Assembly: GCA_017450705.1 (NCBI GenBank)
Contig: JAFSTC010000085.1
Span: 1 to 32,670, forward strand
Origin: Lentisphaeria bacterium
GTDB taxonomy: Bacteria; Verrucomicrobiota; Lentisphaeria; Victivallales; Victivallaceae
Length of the DNA stretch: 32,670 bases
Direction: 5' to 3'
Part shown: positions 15,977-24,180 of the stretch, piece by piece
Numbering within the stretch: the stretch's first letter is position 1
Layout: each line of letters begins with the position of its first letter
Made by a program: the position numbers and the translations under genes
The notes under the pieces: model-generated
What the model was told of the DNA's origin: nothing
The model's database searches: none
The model's input: only the letters and a program-made list of their open reading frames with translations

Positions 15977-18175
15977 TCACTGTCGAATCAGGTAAAGCGC
16001 CTTGATATCGATGGGGGATGCCAGATCGTTTCCGACAGGGGCACAGAAAAAATAACACTTTCCCTGCCCCGCAAGATATTCTCCGATCGGAACGATCTTG
16101 AAATCCTTTCCTGCGGCCGCCTCGAACGGGTAACAGCGGGAAATGTTCTTCTTGCTTTCCGGATAGTAAAGGCCCGCCCGGAATGAGCGCCCGGGCATTT
16201 CGGGAGAACCGCCGGTACGCATTTGAACGTAAATCTTCCAGCGACCTTCATAACGGGTGCGCATATCAAGTCCGGGGAACTGGATCAGCCAGCCCTTGTG
16301 GTCGGCACGCATACGGATGAAAGACCCCATGCGTTTCGTCCGAACGTTATTTTCATAGGCAGTCAGATCCGCCGCCGGAATGACGAGAACGTCTTCCTCC
16401 GGGATGCGGCGGAATTCCTCCGGAAGATCCTGAGCGGCAATCTTTTCCTGTTCACCGTAAAGCCGCCGGAGGCTTTTTTTCAAATTGTCCAGTCCGATAC
16501 CCTCGCCGACATTTTTATCGTGGCGTGTTTTGCGGCAGAAATCGGTCAATATCCCGCGGGGAACGGCAAGATCGGCTTTGTATCTGTGATAAGTTTGCGG
16601 GTGCAGCAAAAATGCCAAATCAATGGCGATTTTGGCCGTTTCCACCCGGTCACGATATTTTCCTCCGGAAGCCGCGGAGGCCTTGTTCATCAGACTGCGG
16701 GCTTTTTCCATATCCTCAAAAGAAAGCCACTCGGAAGCGGTTGTGCCCCACGTGAGTTTGAAATCGGCTTTTTGTTTTTGACAGTCGATCTTCATCAGCT
16801 CCAGATACTGCATGATAAAGGGCGCCGCCGCCCTGCCATAGTAATTTTCGACAAATTCCCGGATCAGTTTCCATTCATCCAGATCGGGATCCCACAGCAG
16901 TTTGCTGTTCACATAGGCCCGAAGCGGCGAAAAATCTCCGGTATCGCCGCCGCCGGACTGATTGAAAACGGCAATGACGCCATTGTCTCTGAAGAAACGC
17001 AGATTTTTCCCGTGCAGTCCCCAGTTCGGATCGGGGATCATGTGATTGTCAAAAAGAGAAACGTAATTCCAGACCATCAAATTACCGGTGAGCTTGCTCC
17101 ATCCTTTCAACGCATCGCGGAAAGCTCTGTTTTTTTCGGAGTCGAGAACAGTGCCGTAATCGCAGTCGGCGGCACACAGCCGGATGATGACATTTTTGCG
17201 GGGTCTGATATTTTCAGGCGGGGCGGCGGAGTATTCGTAGGCCAGCGTCTCGAACCATACCCCCGGATATTCCTTTTCCAAAGCCGCAGCGATCTCGTTC
17301 AGACAGTCCACCAGCACTCCCGACTGCCGATTCCCGTAACGTTCCGCCAGAAGTCCGCATTCTTTGCAGCGGCAATAACCTCTGTTGTCATCCTGACTGA
17401 CGGAGATGACTTTTATGTTTTTGTTCTTCTGAAGGATATGACGTATATTTCCAATCAGCTCCCGACGCATGTTTTTGTTCGAGAGGCACAACTGATTGCC
17501 CACCGGACGGCGCACCCCGTCGATTTCGGAATAATATTCCGGATGGCTTTTTCCGTATTTTTTCGGATCAAGCAGAAGATGAAATGTGTGGCAAAAATTC
17601 CAGATGGTCTCATGGCCGCCCCAGGCTTCACTTGTCTTCTGCCAGTGACCGTTGACTTTGCGCCGTGCGGAAAATTCACTGTCGAGACGCAACGCGGGAA
17701 ACGGCGTTTCACGGATCATGAAACAGGGGGAAAAACTCAAATCGACCTTTTCCGGCAAAATGAATTTTGCGGGATAATACGTTTCATCCGGCGCATAAAA
17801 ACGCATGCCGCAAAAATCTTCGAGAAACGTGTGCACCGCATAGAGAGTTCCCCGGGGGCGATCCCCGGTGAAATAAAAATCATCGCCTTTGCGCAGCAGA
17901 CGGATCTCATCAGGTCTGAAAGATTTGAAATCCTTGATGTTCAATGTATTTTTTATTTTCTCCGTCTGACCGACATAAAATTTATGCCTGGCGGATCCTT
18001 CTTCGCCGGGAGATGCGATGATCACCTCCTTTCCGGTAAGGCGGGAGAGAAATGTCCGCAGTTCACTGCCTGCCGTCCGTTCCGACGGAACGGCATCCGG
18101 GGCGACGACAACGGCATATTCCGCCGCGGAGAGACAAGCTGCCGCCCAAAGCGGAAATAAAAATATTCTCTTCAT
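15977..18175 (-). CDS. secreted DUF4838-domain protein (putative glycan-active)
   Basis: A 732-residue protein with a signal peptide (MKRIFLFPLWAAACLSAAEY). An N-terminal domain (about 20-130) resembles the GH20b/alpha-glucuronidase accessory fold (AGSELRTFLSRLTGKEV, GTLYAVHTFLEDFCGMRFYAPDE). A DUF4838 region (about 185-480) follows, with HPEYYSEIDG, QLCLSNKNMR and VSQDDNRGYCRCKECG. The C-terminal 150 residues look like a beta-rich appendage. DUF4838 proteins are widespread in glycan-degrading bacteria, but the reaction is not established. GGGGAAG precedes the ATG. It is the last gene of a three-gene operon with the pseudopilin (33-base gap) and the GntR regulator. The DNA is visibly AT-richer than the trp operon. 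Confidence 0.82.
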   Translation of the reverse strand: MKRIFLFPLWAAACLSAAEYAVVVAPDAVPSERTAGSELRTFLSRLTGKEVIIASPGEEGSARHKFYVGQTEKIKNTLNIKDFKSFRPDEIRLLRKGDDFYFTGDRPRGTLYAVHTFLEDFCGMRFYAPDETYYPAKFILPEKVDLSFSPCFMIRETPFPALRLDSEFSARRKVNGHWQKTSEAWGGHETIWNFCHTFHLLLDPKKYGKSHPEYYSEIDGVRRPVGNQLCLSNKNMRRELIGNIRHILQKNKNIKVISVSQDDNRGYCRCKECGLLAERYGNRQSGVLVDCLNEIAAALEKEYPGVWFETLAYEYSAAPPENIRPRKNVIIRLCAADCDYGTVLDSEKNRAFRDALKGWSKLTGNLMVWNYVSLFDNHMIPDPNWGLHGKNLRFFRDNGVIAVFNQSGGGDTGDFSPLRAYVNSKLLWDPDLDEWKLIREFVENYYGRAAAPFIMQYLELMKIDCQKQKADFKLTWGTTASEWLSFEDMEKARSLMNKASAASGGKYRDRVETAKIAIDLAFLLHPQTYHRYKADLAVPRGILTDFCRKTRHDKNVGEGIGLDNLKKSLRRLYGEQEKIAAQDLPEEFRRIPEEDVLVIPAADLTAYENNVRTKRMGSFIRMRADHKGWLIQFPGLDMRTRYEGRWKIYVQMRTGGSPEMPGRSFRAGLYYPESKKNISRCYPFEAAAGKDFKIVPIGEYLAGQGKCYFFCAPVGNDLASPIDIKALYLIRQ

Positions 18176-18208
18176 TATTTTTCTTCCCCGTGTTTTGCCG
18201 CACGCGAC

Positions 18209-18952
18209 TCACCACTCGGCTCCGGCTTCAGACCATTTGCGGTACGGCATATAACTGTAGGGCTGACACCACGCCCGCCAATCGTCGTATGTCGCGTACA
18301 TATTTACCGCATCCGCATGACCATCGGCATACAGGTGATTGTTCCGGCCGCTGTGCGGATGGGCAAGGTTGTCGATGTCCGCGGCGGCAGTAACGATCGT
18401 CATGCGTTCTCCCTCCTTGATGCCCTCCATCAGGGTCACGAATTTTCCGGGATATCTCGCACGATTGATCTTGCGCGCATGAAAGTTCAGATTCCCCTTC
18501 TGTGTATAATCCAGATCCCCGAGACGACGATTGTAGGTACAGGTGGGCAGATATTCCCCTGAATCATTCGGTTTCAACTCGCTCAGAAGCGTCGGACAAA
18601 GCATGATCTTGCCGGCCCGATCGATCTGAGCCGCCCGGCTCCTGCCCAGCAGCGGATTGACGCACTGCAGCCAGCAGCGCACCAGAAATTCATTGTTTTT
18701 CTTCAGTCCGTACGCAATGGGCATATAACCGGCGTTTCCATCTGCATACAGCATGAAAATCGTCCCGATCTCCCGATTGTTGCTCATACAGGAAATCGCT
18801 CTCCCCCGCTCTCTCGCCTGCTGCAGAGCAGGCATCAGCATCGCCGCCAGTATTGCGATGATGGCTATGACGACAAGCAGTTCTATAAGCGTAAAACAAC
18901 GGCCGCCGGCGGGTTTTGTCTTGGAACTGTTGACTCTTGTCGGTTGTTTCAT
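18209..18952 (-). CDS. prepilin-type H-X9-DG domain protein (pseudopilin-like)
   Basis: The 247-residue product has a short basic leader, then [20 protein letters not shown] with Glu5 intact, and a C-terminal H-X9-DG motif ([12 protein letters not shown]). It has the same architecture as the product at 10461-11270 but differs widely in the soluble domain. ATG 18952 is chosen over an in-frame start at 18991 because AGGAG lies eight bases upstream, overlapping the stop codon of the GntR-type gene. The residue before Phe is Cys, not Gly. It sits between a sugar-type regulator and a glycan-active protein. Confidence 0.85.
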   Translation of the reverse strand: MKQPTRVNSSKTKPAGGRCFTLIELLVVIAIIAILAAMLMPALQQARERGRAISCMSNNREIGTIFMLYADGNAGYMPIAYGLKKNNEFLVRCWLQCVNPLLGRSRAAQIDRAGKIMLCPTLLSELKPNDSGEYLPTCTYNRRLGDLDYTQKGNLNFHARKINRARYPGKFVTLMEGIKEGERMTIVTAAADIDNLAHPHSGRNNHLYADGHADAVNMYATYDDWRAWCQPYSYMPYRKWSEAGAEW

Positions 18953-18965
18953 GATCACGAATCTC

Positions 18966-20018
18966 CTATAATAAACCGGTTGACAAATCACTGATTTCGG
19001 GACGATAAAAGACAGCGCCGATATCCTGCTTGCCGGACATCATGGCCTTCATGAGCAACTCGACGCCGAGTGCCGCAAATCGGTGAAGATCGTTGTCGCA
19101 GCAGATGATCCGGGACAGCGGATAGCGCAGTTGCGCGGCACGGTCGAACATGACAAAGGCCCCCGGCATTTTTTCCGGAATCAGACGTCGTGCGAGGGCA
19201 CAGACAAGAGCGAGGGCAAAAAAATCCTCCAGACAAATCAGCCAATCCGGACGTTCTCTTTCAGGCATGGCAAGAATTTCCCGGATCACCCGTTGTTCAT
19301 CCGAAAATGTTTCGTAGGAAAATATCCGGCTCGTATCGCCGAAGTTTTCATGGAAAACATGTTCCACCTCCCGCCGGATAGTTGCTCGACAAAACAGTGC
19401 GGGACGCAGCGCACGGGATTTTTTGAGCATCGCACATGCTTCGGAAATGATCTTTTCATAATCGAAAAACACGCCGTTTTCCGCAATGCCTCCCGGGGAA
19501 CCGACAAAGACCAGCGGCAGTTTTTTTTCGCGGATGAATTCGATCGCGGCATGACTGAAATCGTCCAGATGTATCAACCCCTGGATCTCTTCGTTTTCCA
19601 CGCAGCGGCGCAAGCCGGGGAAATCGTCTATCTCAAAAAGGATTTGGCCGTTGTTTTCCTTGCGCGAACTGCGGAACAGACGAACTGTACATCCATTCTC
19701 CACAAGGTGCATCTGAAGACTGGTCAAAAGACAGCTGTAGTAGAAATTGTTTTCTCCGTGGAGCATGGTAACTCCGACGATCCGGCCGGCATGCCCCCCG
19801 GCATCGGGATCGATGACGAAAACGCCGACTTTGTCCCGGACTTCGAGCACACCGTCATCACGCAGGGCTTTGATTGCGGTGCCGATCGTCGTCGCACCAT
19901 AACGGAAAACCCTGCGCAATTCGTTTTGCGGCGGGAGCTTGGCGCCGTTTTTCAATTGCCGGTCCCGGATATAGCGTATCAGCAATTGTTTCGCCCGTTC
20001 CGTTTTACGCTCTGTCAT
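18966..20018 (-). CDS. GntR/LacI-type (AraR-like) transcriptional regulator
   Basis: The 350-residue protein has an N-terminal GntR winged helix (about 1-70, [34 protein letters not shown]) joined to a LacI-like periplasmic-binding-protein sensor (about 80-345, [32 protein letters not shown]). This pairing is known from AraR, which represses sugar genes until the sugar binds. AGAGGG precedes the ATG. It heads the operon with the pseudopilin and DUF4838 genes, so it probably autoregulates from the promoter at 20065-20093. Confidence 0.88.
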   Translation of the reverse strand: MTERKTERAKQLLIRYIRDRQLKNGAKLPPQNELRRVFRYGATTIGTAIKALRDDGVLEVRDKVGVFVIDPDAGGHAGRIVGVTMLHGENNFYYSCLLTSLQMHLVENGCTVRLFRSSRKENNGQILFEIDDFPGLRRCVENEEIQGLIHLDDFSHAAIEFIREKKLPLVFVGSPGGIAENGVFFDYEKIISEACAMLKKSRALRPALFCRATIRREVEHVFHENFGDTSRIFSYETFSDEQRVIREILAMPERERPDWLICLEDFFALALVCALARRLIPEKMPGAFVMFDRAAQLRYPLSRIICCDNDLHRFAALGVELLMKAMMSGKQDIGAVFYRPEISDLSTGLL

Positions 20019-20060
20019 GGGGCCCTCTTTTTGTAACCCAAAAATAGTTTACTGATTTGT

Positions 20061-20093
20061 TTATACTATAACATCGGGATTTTGCTTTTTCAA
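20061..20093 (-). promoter_or_regulatory. promoter and candidate operator of the GntR operon
   Basis: On the minus strand TTGAAA (20093-20088), a 17-base spacer and TATAGT (20070-20065) each match five of six consensus positions. The 11-base palindrome TTATACTATAA (20061-20071) covers the -10 box and is a candidate autoregulatory operator. Confidence 0.7.
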
Positions 20094-20102
20094 GGAAATT
20101 TT

Positions 20103-20142
20103 TTATCAAAGGGCAATTTTTTCACGGAAAGCCATTTGATAA
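20103..20142. repeat. inverted repeat upstream of the GntR operon promoter
   Basis: TTATCAAA (20103-20110) and TTTGATAA (20135-20142) form an exact eight-base inverted repeat 24 bases apart, just upstream of the -35 box at 20088-20093. It may be a second operator or chance in AT-rich DNA. Confidence 0.35.
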
Positions 20143-20181
20143 AGAAAAGGCACAGGACGGCTCCCGGAGGGGAAAAAGCCT

Positions 20182-20290
20182 TCAGCCTCCGCGTTCGACG
20201 CTTTTTTCGGACTCTCCAGGAAAAACTTCCGCGTCCTGTCGGCGGCCGCCGATGACGAGATCGCCGCGGCGGACGACGCAGAGTTCACGG
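20182..20290 (-). pseudogene. remnant matching the 3' end of the kinase-like gene at 21031-22203
   Basis: The minus-strand reading ends with VVRRGDLVIGGRRQD, nearly identical to VVRRADLVIGGRKQD, the C-terminus of the kinase-like protein. The DNA match is strongest at 20249-20279 against 21050-21080, one mismatch in about 31 bases. There is no start or kinase core here, and the intact copy's stop is replaced by extra codons. It looks like a duplicated, decayed 3' end, with the DUF805 gene and its terminator now between the copies. Confidence 0.6.
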
Positions 20291-20293
20291 GGC

Positions 20294-20333
20294 GAAAAAA
20301 AGCGGCCTCCCGTTTTCGAAACGGGAAGGCCGC
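20294..20333 (-). terminator. intrinsic terminator of the DUF805 gene
   Basis: On the minus strand a long GC-rich stem (GCGGCCTTCCCGTTT facing AAACGGGAGGCCGC, with one bulged base) is followed by seven Ts. It begins 24 bases after the DUF805 stop codon. Confidence 0.88.
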
Positions 20334-20356
20334 GCCGAATGCGGAAAAACGATCCG

Positions 20357-20875
20357 TCAGCTGATGTAGGGATTCGGTCCGAATTCGTTGTCCTGCTGCT
20401 TGCCCTTGTAGAGGAAGAGCAGCAGCAGCGTGACAGTGGCGCCGACGGGCCAGAAAAGCAACGCGAGGATCCAGCCGAGCCAGACGGAACCGGTCCCCTG
20501 GATCTTCTCGACGACGCGGTTGCAGGCGGAATCCAGGTCAAGCAGATAAACCATGTAGATGACGGGCAGACCGGCCGGATTCAGATACCAGAGCCAGAAA
20601 CCGGAGAGCCCCAGATCGTGCAGACGGCGGACCGAAAGCGAAATGTAGCAGACCAGCATGGCGAGATAGACGATGGCCGCGATGCCGAAAACGATGTACC
20701 CGAGGGCCGAACCGGCGGTGAGGGCCCCCAGCAGACCGAAGACGATGGCCACGACGGCGACGAACAGGACGTAGAGCCAGAACTCCTTCTTGGTGGCCCG
20801 TCCCTGGAAGGTCAGGGTTTTCTTGAAAGTCCCGAAGAGCGTGTTCCAGAGATCTTTGAAAAAATTGGCGATCAT
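20357..20875 (-). CDS. DUF805 inner-membrane protein
   Basis: The 172-residue product has the DUF805 signature: an N-terminal TFQGRATKKEFWLYVLF segment, four predicted membrane helices, and the conserved SVRRLHDLGLSGFWLWYL after the second helix. The C-terminal EFGPNPY is also typical. Function of the family is unknown. I chose ATG 20875, which has GGAAAGGAA upstream, over an in-frame start at 20914. The gene stands alone, with its own promoter (20986-21013) and terminator (20294-20333). Confidence 0.9.
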   Translation of the reverse strand: MIANFFKDLWNTLFGTFKKTLTFQGRATKKEFWLYVLFVAVVAIVFGLLGALTAGSALGYIVFGIAAIVYLAMLVCYISLSVRRLHDLGLSGFWLWYLNPAGLPVIYMVYLLDLDSACNRVVEKIQGTGSVWLGWILALLFWPVGATVTLLLLFLYKGKQQDNEFGPNPYIS

Positions 20876-20985
20876 GACATTCCTTTCCGGGCTGAACGCC
20901 CTGCCCGGCCGCAACGGCCGATGCTGTTGTTTTCTCCCACACAGACTTTCCCCGGATCATTTGGGTTAAGTCCCGACAAAGTAAC

Positions 20986-21013
20986 AATATAGCACCGTTC
21001 GGGAGTTTTTCAA
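20986..21013 (-). promoter_or_regulatory. promoter of the DUF805 gene
   Basis: On the minus strand TTGAAA (21013-21008), a 16-base spacer and TATATT (20991-20986), each five of six to consensus. The predicted start is about 100 bases upstream of the DUF805 ATG. Confidence 0.65.
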
Positions 21014-21030
21014 GTCCCTTTTCCCGCTGT

Positions 21031-22203
21031 TCAGTCCTGTTTCCGCCCCCCGATGACGAGATCGGCGCGGCGGACGACGCCGCAGCTGCGGATATAGTTT
21101 TCCTCCAGCGGGATCCAGCGCTCCTTGAAAACCCGGTAACGGGCCTCGCCGTTGCGGCGGACGATGCGGCGCTTCTGCTCCTCCGGGGAGATGTCGTAAA
21201 AAACCTTGAGATCGGCGTAGTCCCCGAACTTGGGGTGCAGACTGTAGGCGCCCTCGACGATCCGCCAGCCGGAGTCCCGAACCTCCGCCGGTTTGCCGTA
21301 GCCCATGGTCGAACAGTCGAAGGTGCGGTAGGAGAACTTGCCGGACTTCTTCAAATGCGGCAGGACCTCCGCGGCAAAGCGCTCGTAGTGGACGTTGCCG
21401 CCGGGCTCCCGGTAACGGGCGGGGGTGCGCAAAACGAGGGGCAGAAAGAAATCGTCCATGTGAACGACCCCCGCATTCATAATTCCGGCCAGCTGGCGCG
21501 CCAGCGTGGTCTTGCCGGAGGCGGCCCGGCCGTCGACGGCGATGACCCGGGGTCCGCCGGTTTCGGGCAGCGCCGCCGCCCGCGCCAGCACGGGAAGGGA
21601 AAAAAGAAAGCGGGTGCTGACCACGCGGTAGGAGGGCCGTTCCGCCTTCCGGTACGCCTCCGAGTGATGTCCGGGCCCGCTCATCCGGCGGCGCAGACGA
21701 ATGAAGTCCGCCTTCCGTTCCCCGGCAAGCAGATTTTCCGCCGTGTCGAGAGCGTTTTTCAATACGGCGTCGCCGTCCGAAAACCGTCGTGCGGAGGCGG
21801 AAAACATGTTGAACAGCCACTCGGACGGCAGGCCCCTGCCCTTCCATGCCCGCAAATTGATCCGCATGAAATCCGGCGAGATGAATTCGAACATGGGTTC
21901 ATCCGGCCGGGGGGACGCGGAGGAAAATTCAGCGTCGAAACTTTTTCTCGCCGCCTCGCCGATCACTTTTCCGTGTCCCGGTCCGCAGGCCCCTTGAACG
22001 CACAATTTCAGAACGTCCTCAGCCTTCATCGCAGGATGCGCCTTCAGCTGCTCGGCAAGGCAGTCTTCGAACCCCAAAGGTTTCCCGTGACGCAGCACCT
22101 CCGTTCGCTCCCCCGCAAAGCGGGTCTCCAGCCCCGCGATCCCCTCCCCCCGCGCGGCGGCAAAGAGAAGCAGGAAAAGAAGAAAAAGGCAGACCCTTTT
22201 CAT
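21031..22203 (-). CDS. signal-peptide-like N-terminus fused to a uridine-kinase-like P-loop domain
   Basis: A 390-residue product. Residues 1-20 form a strongly hydrophobic signal-like segment (MKRVCLFLLFLLLFAAARG). A domain I do not recognise (about 25-190) contains KAEDVLKLCVQGACGPGHGK. The C-terminal half (about 205-390) is a uridine-kinase-like P-loop NTPase with Walker A in VIAVDGRAASGKTTLARQL, HMDDFFLP at the usual acidic position, and RNGEARYRVFKERWIPLEENYI. Known relatives are cytosolic, so export would be odd; the N-terminus may be an anchor. ATG 22203 lies eight bases after the ceramidase-like stop, without a strong Shine-Dalgarno. Last gene of the cysS-led cluster. Confidence 0.6.
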   Translation of the reverse strand: MKRVCLFLLFLLLFAAARGEGIAGLETRFAGERTEVLRHGKPLGFEDCLAEQLKAHPAMKAEDVLKLCVQGACGPGHGKVIGEAARKSFDAEFSSASPRPDEPMFEFISPDFMRINLRAWKGRGLPSEWLFNMFSASARRFSDGDAVLKNALDTAENLLAGERKADFIRLRRRMSGPGHHSEAYRKAERPSYRVVSTRFLFSLPVLARAAALPETGGPRVIAVDGRAASGKTTLARQLAGIMNAGVVHMDDFFLPLVLRTPARYREPGGNVHYERFAAEVLPHLKKSGKFSYRTFDCSTMGYGKPAEVRDSGWRIVEGAYSLHPKFGDYADLKVFYDISPEEQKRRIVRRNGEARYRVFKERWIPLEENYIRSCGVVRRADLVIGGRKQD

Positions 22204-22211
22204 CTTCCGGC

Positions 22212-23450
22212 TCACGCGTCCCGTTCCTCGGGGAAGGGTTCGTGGAGTTTGCGCATGCCCTCGACGGCGGCCGCGACGATCTGGAACCCGTCGTAGGGCC
22301 TGATGTGGGAGCTGTTGGTCTCGTATCCCCCCGCGACGAAAGCGTTGGCGTGGCAGATGTAGCTCAAATACCCCGTGGAGTTGTAGAGGATGAAGGTCCG
22401 GCGGAAGGGGCTGTGCCACTTCATCTCCTGCCCCAGTTCGGCCAGAAGCTCCCCGGGCACGCCGACGAGACAGACGTCGCCCAGAGCGAAAAGATGGACG
22501 CGGGTCTCGGCCTCCTTTTTGCCGGCGAGAGCGGGCAGTTCCTTCCTGGTCTCGGCGAGATCCTGCCGGACGTGGATCTTCACCTTTTCCACGGAGGTCC
22601 GGATCTTTGGCGACTTCATGAGGTAGAGCTCCGGATTGCGGATGGCGTCGCAGAAGCCCCGCATGGCCGCGATGGCGAGGGCGTCGGCGAAACGTCTGGC
22701 GGCCTCGAGACCGCACTCGGCGTCCCGGGGGAACATGTCCCCCGCCGCGCCCTGAGCGAAGACGCACCAGCAGCTGTTGTCAGCCATGATGTCCCGCAGC
22801 ATGCCGGGGAAGTCCGCCGAGATCTGGTGGGAGCCCAGCCCCATGGCGTGGGTGGCCAGCGGATGGGCGGCGTAATTGATCACGGTTCCCAGAGGGTGCG
22901 GTTCCCCCGGAGCGGTGAAGATCAGCATGCCCAGCTCCCGGTCGCGGAAGCCCGAGGCCAGCGGCTCCAGACTGCGGTGGTAGGGCAGATACTTCCCCCG
23001 GTTGGAGCCGTCCGCGTAGCGCCGGTTGTAGTTTTCGCCGCAGACGCACGAATAGAAATAGGTGTCGACCTCGAGCCACGAACCGGAGGCCTCCCGCACC
23101 GCGGCGGCGGACTTTTCGTAGAGCGCTGCGATGTAGTCCCTGTCGGCGGGGACCCGGCACAGGGAACGGGTGTGCGGCCCGGAATGGGTGTGCGTACAGG
23201 TGATGATGACGTTTTCCGGGGGACAACCGATGATCTTTCCGGCGTCGGCAGCGATTTTGAGGGTGAACTCCTCGTCCAGCCCCAGCAGATCGAAGCCGAG
23301 GAGGGCGCCCTTGCGCTCGCCGTCGTCCATCAGAAGGACCGAGAGCTTCAGGTCGTCGTGGATCCTGACCGAGACGTCGCGAGGCGCGTATCCGGCCACA
23401 AGAGTCCCGACTTCAGGCGAAATGACACACTCCGCGTGAGCGATCTTCAT
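22212..23450 (-). CDS. neutral/alkaline ceramidase-like protein (N-terminal domain)
   Basis: The 412-residue protein resembles the neutral/alkaline non-lysosomal ceramidase N-terminal domain. It has an ISPEVGTLVAGYAPRDV start and the metal-binding CTHTHSGPHT, plus further histidines in NYAAHPLATHAMG and HQISADFPG. True ceramidases are longer and secreted; this one has no signal peptide and no C-terminal domain, so ceramide is doubtful as substrate. Such short homologues are frequent in Lentisphaerae and Planctomycetes. GGGGAGG precedes ATG 23450. It lies 19 bases after uppS and 8 before the kinase-like gene. Confidence 0.75.
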   Translation of the reverse strand: MKIAHAECVISPEVGTLVAGYAPRDVSVRIHDDLKLSVLLMDDGERKGALLGFDLLGLDEEFTLKIAADAGKIIGCPPENVIITCTHTHSGPHTRSLCRVPADRDYIAALYEKSAAAVREASGSWLEVDTYFYSCVCGENYNRRYADGSNRGKYLPYHRSLEPLASGFRDRELGMLIFTAPGEPHPLGTVINYAAHPLATHAMGLGSHQISADFPGMLRDIMADNSCWCVFAQGAAGDMFPRDAECGLEAARRFADALAIAAMRGFCDAIRNPELYLMKSPKIRTSVEKVKIHVRQDLAETRKELPALAGKKEAETRVHLFALGDVCLVGVPGELLAELGQEMKWHSPFRRTFILYNSTGYLSYICHANAFVAGGYETNSSHIRPYDGFQIVAAAVEGMRKLHEPFPEERDA

Positions 23451-23469
23451 ACGCGCCTCCCCTGCCCCG

Positions 23470-24153
23470 TCACTTGGTTTTGATGCCGCCGAACCGGCGG
23501 TCCCGGGTGGCGTACCAGTCGAGGGCCTTCACCAGATCGGCTTCGGAGAAATCCGGCCACCAGGTGTCGGTGACGTAGATCTCGGAGTAGGCGCTCTCCC
23601 ACATCAGGAAGTTGCTGAGCCGCATCTCGCCCCCCGTGCGGATAATGAGGGCCGGATCGGGAAGATCCGGCGCGTAGAGATAATTCTGAAAATCCGCCTC
23701 GGTGATGCTTTTGCGCCCCTCCTTGAGCATTTTGTTGACGGCGTCGACGATCTCCGCCCGGCCGCCGTAGCTCAAGGCCATGTTGAGGGTGAATTTGTCG
23801 TTCTTCGCCGTTTTTGCGATGGTGCCGAGCAGCGCCATGCGGGAGAGCGCCGGCAGATCGTCCGTCCGGCCGACGGTGCGCAGACGTACGCCGTTTTTCA
23901 TCATATCCTTGAGCTTGCCTGTGCAGAACTCCGGGATCAGGGCCATGAGGGCGTTGACTTCGTCGAGGGGCCGCTTCCAGTTTTCCGTGCTGAAGGCGTA
24001 GACGGTGAGGGTTTTTATACCGTGCTTCATGGCGGCGTCCACGACGTTGGAGATGTTTTCGGCTCCGGCCCGGTGACCGGCGGTGCGGGGCAAGCCGCGC
24101 TGCTGGGCCCAGCGGCCGTTGCCGTCCATGATGATGGCGATGTGGTCAGGCAT
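23470..24153 (-). CDS. uppS: isoprenyl (undecaprenyl) diphosphate synthase
   Basis: The 227-residue cis-prenyltransferase makes the C55 lipid carrier precursor used in wall and O-antigen synthesis. The catalytic Asp10 lies in IAIIMDGNGRWAQQRG. FSTENWKRP, ALSYGGRAEIVDAVN, RTGGEMRLSNFLMWESAYSE and the late TWWPDFSEADL are all present. The usual RTSGE is RTGGE here, a mild change. GGGGAAAAAC precedes ATG 24153. It follows cysS by 27 bases, so the two are probably cotranscribed. Product chain length cannot be read from the sequence. Confidence 0.95.
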   Translation of the reverse strand: MPDHIAIIMDGNGRWAQQRGLPRTAGHRAGAENISNVVDAAMKHGIKTLTVYAFSTENWKRPLDEVNALMALIPEFCTGKLKDMMKNGVRLRTVGRTDDLPALSRMALLGTIAKTAKNDKFTLNMALSYGGRAEIVDAVNKMLKEGRKSITEADFQNYLYAPDLPDPALIIRTGGEMRLSNFLMWESAYSEIYVTDTWWPDFSEADLVKALDWYATRDRRFGGIKTK

Positions 24154-24180
24154 GATGTTTTTCCCCTGTGTGTTCGTTGC

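Noticed and set aside
16223-18160. 645-codon plus-strand frame opposite the DUF4838 gene
   Set aside because: No Shine-Dalgarno, no recognisable motif, and it lies antisense to a signal-peptide protein with clear DUF4838 features.
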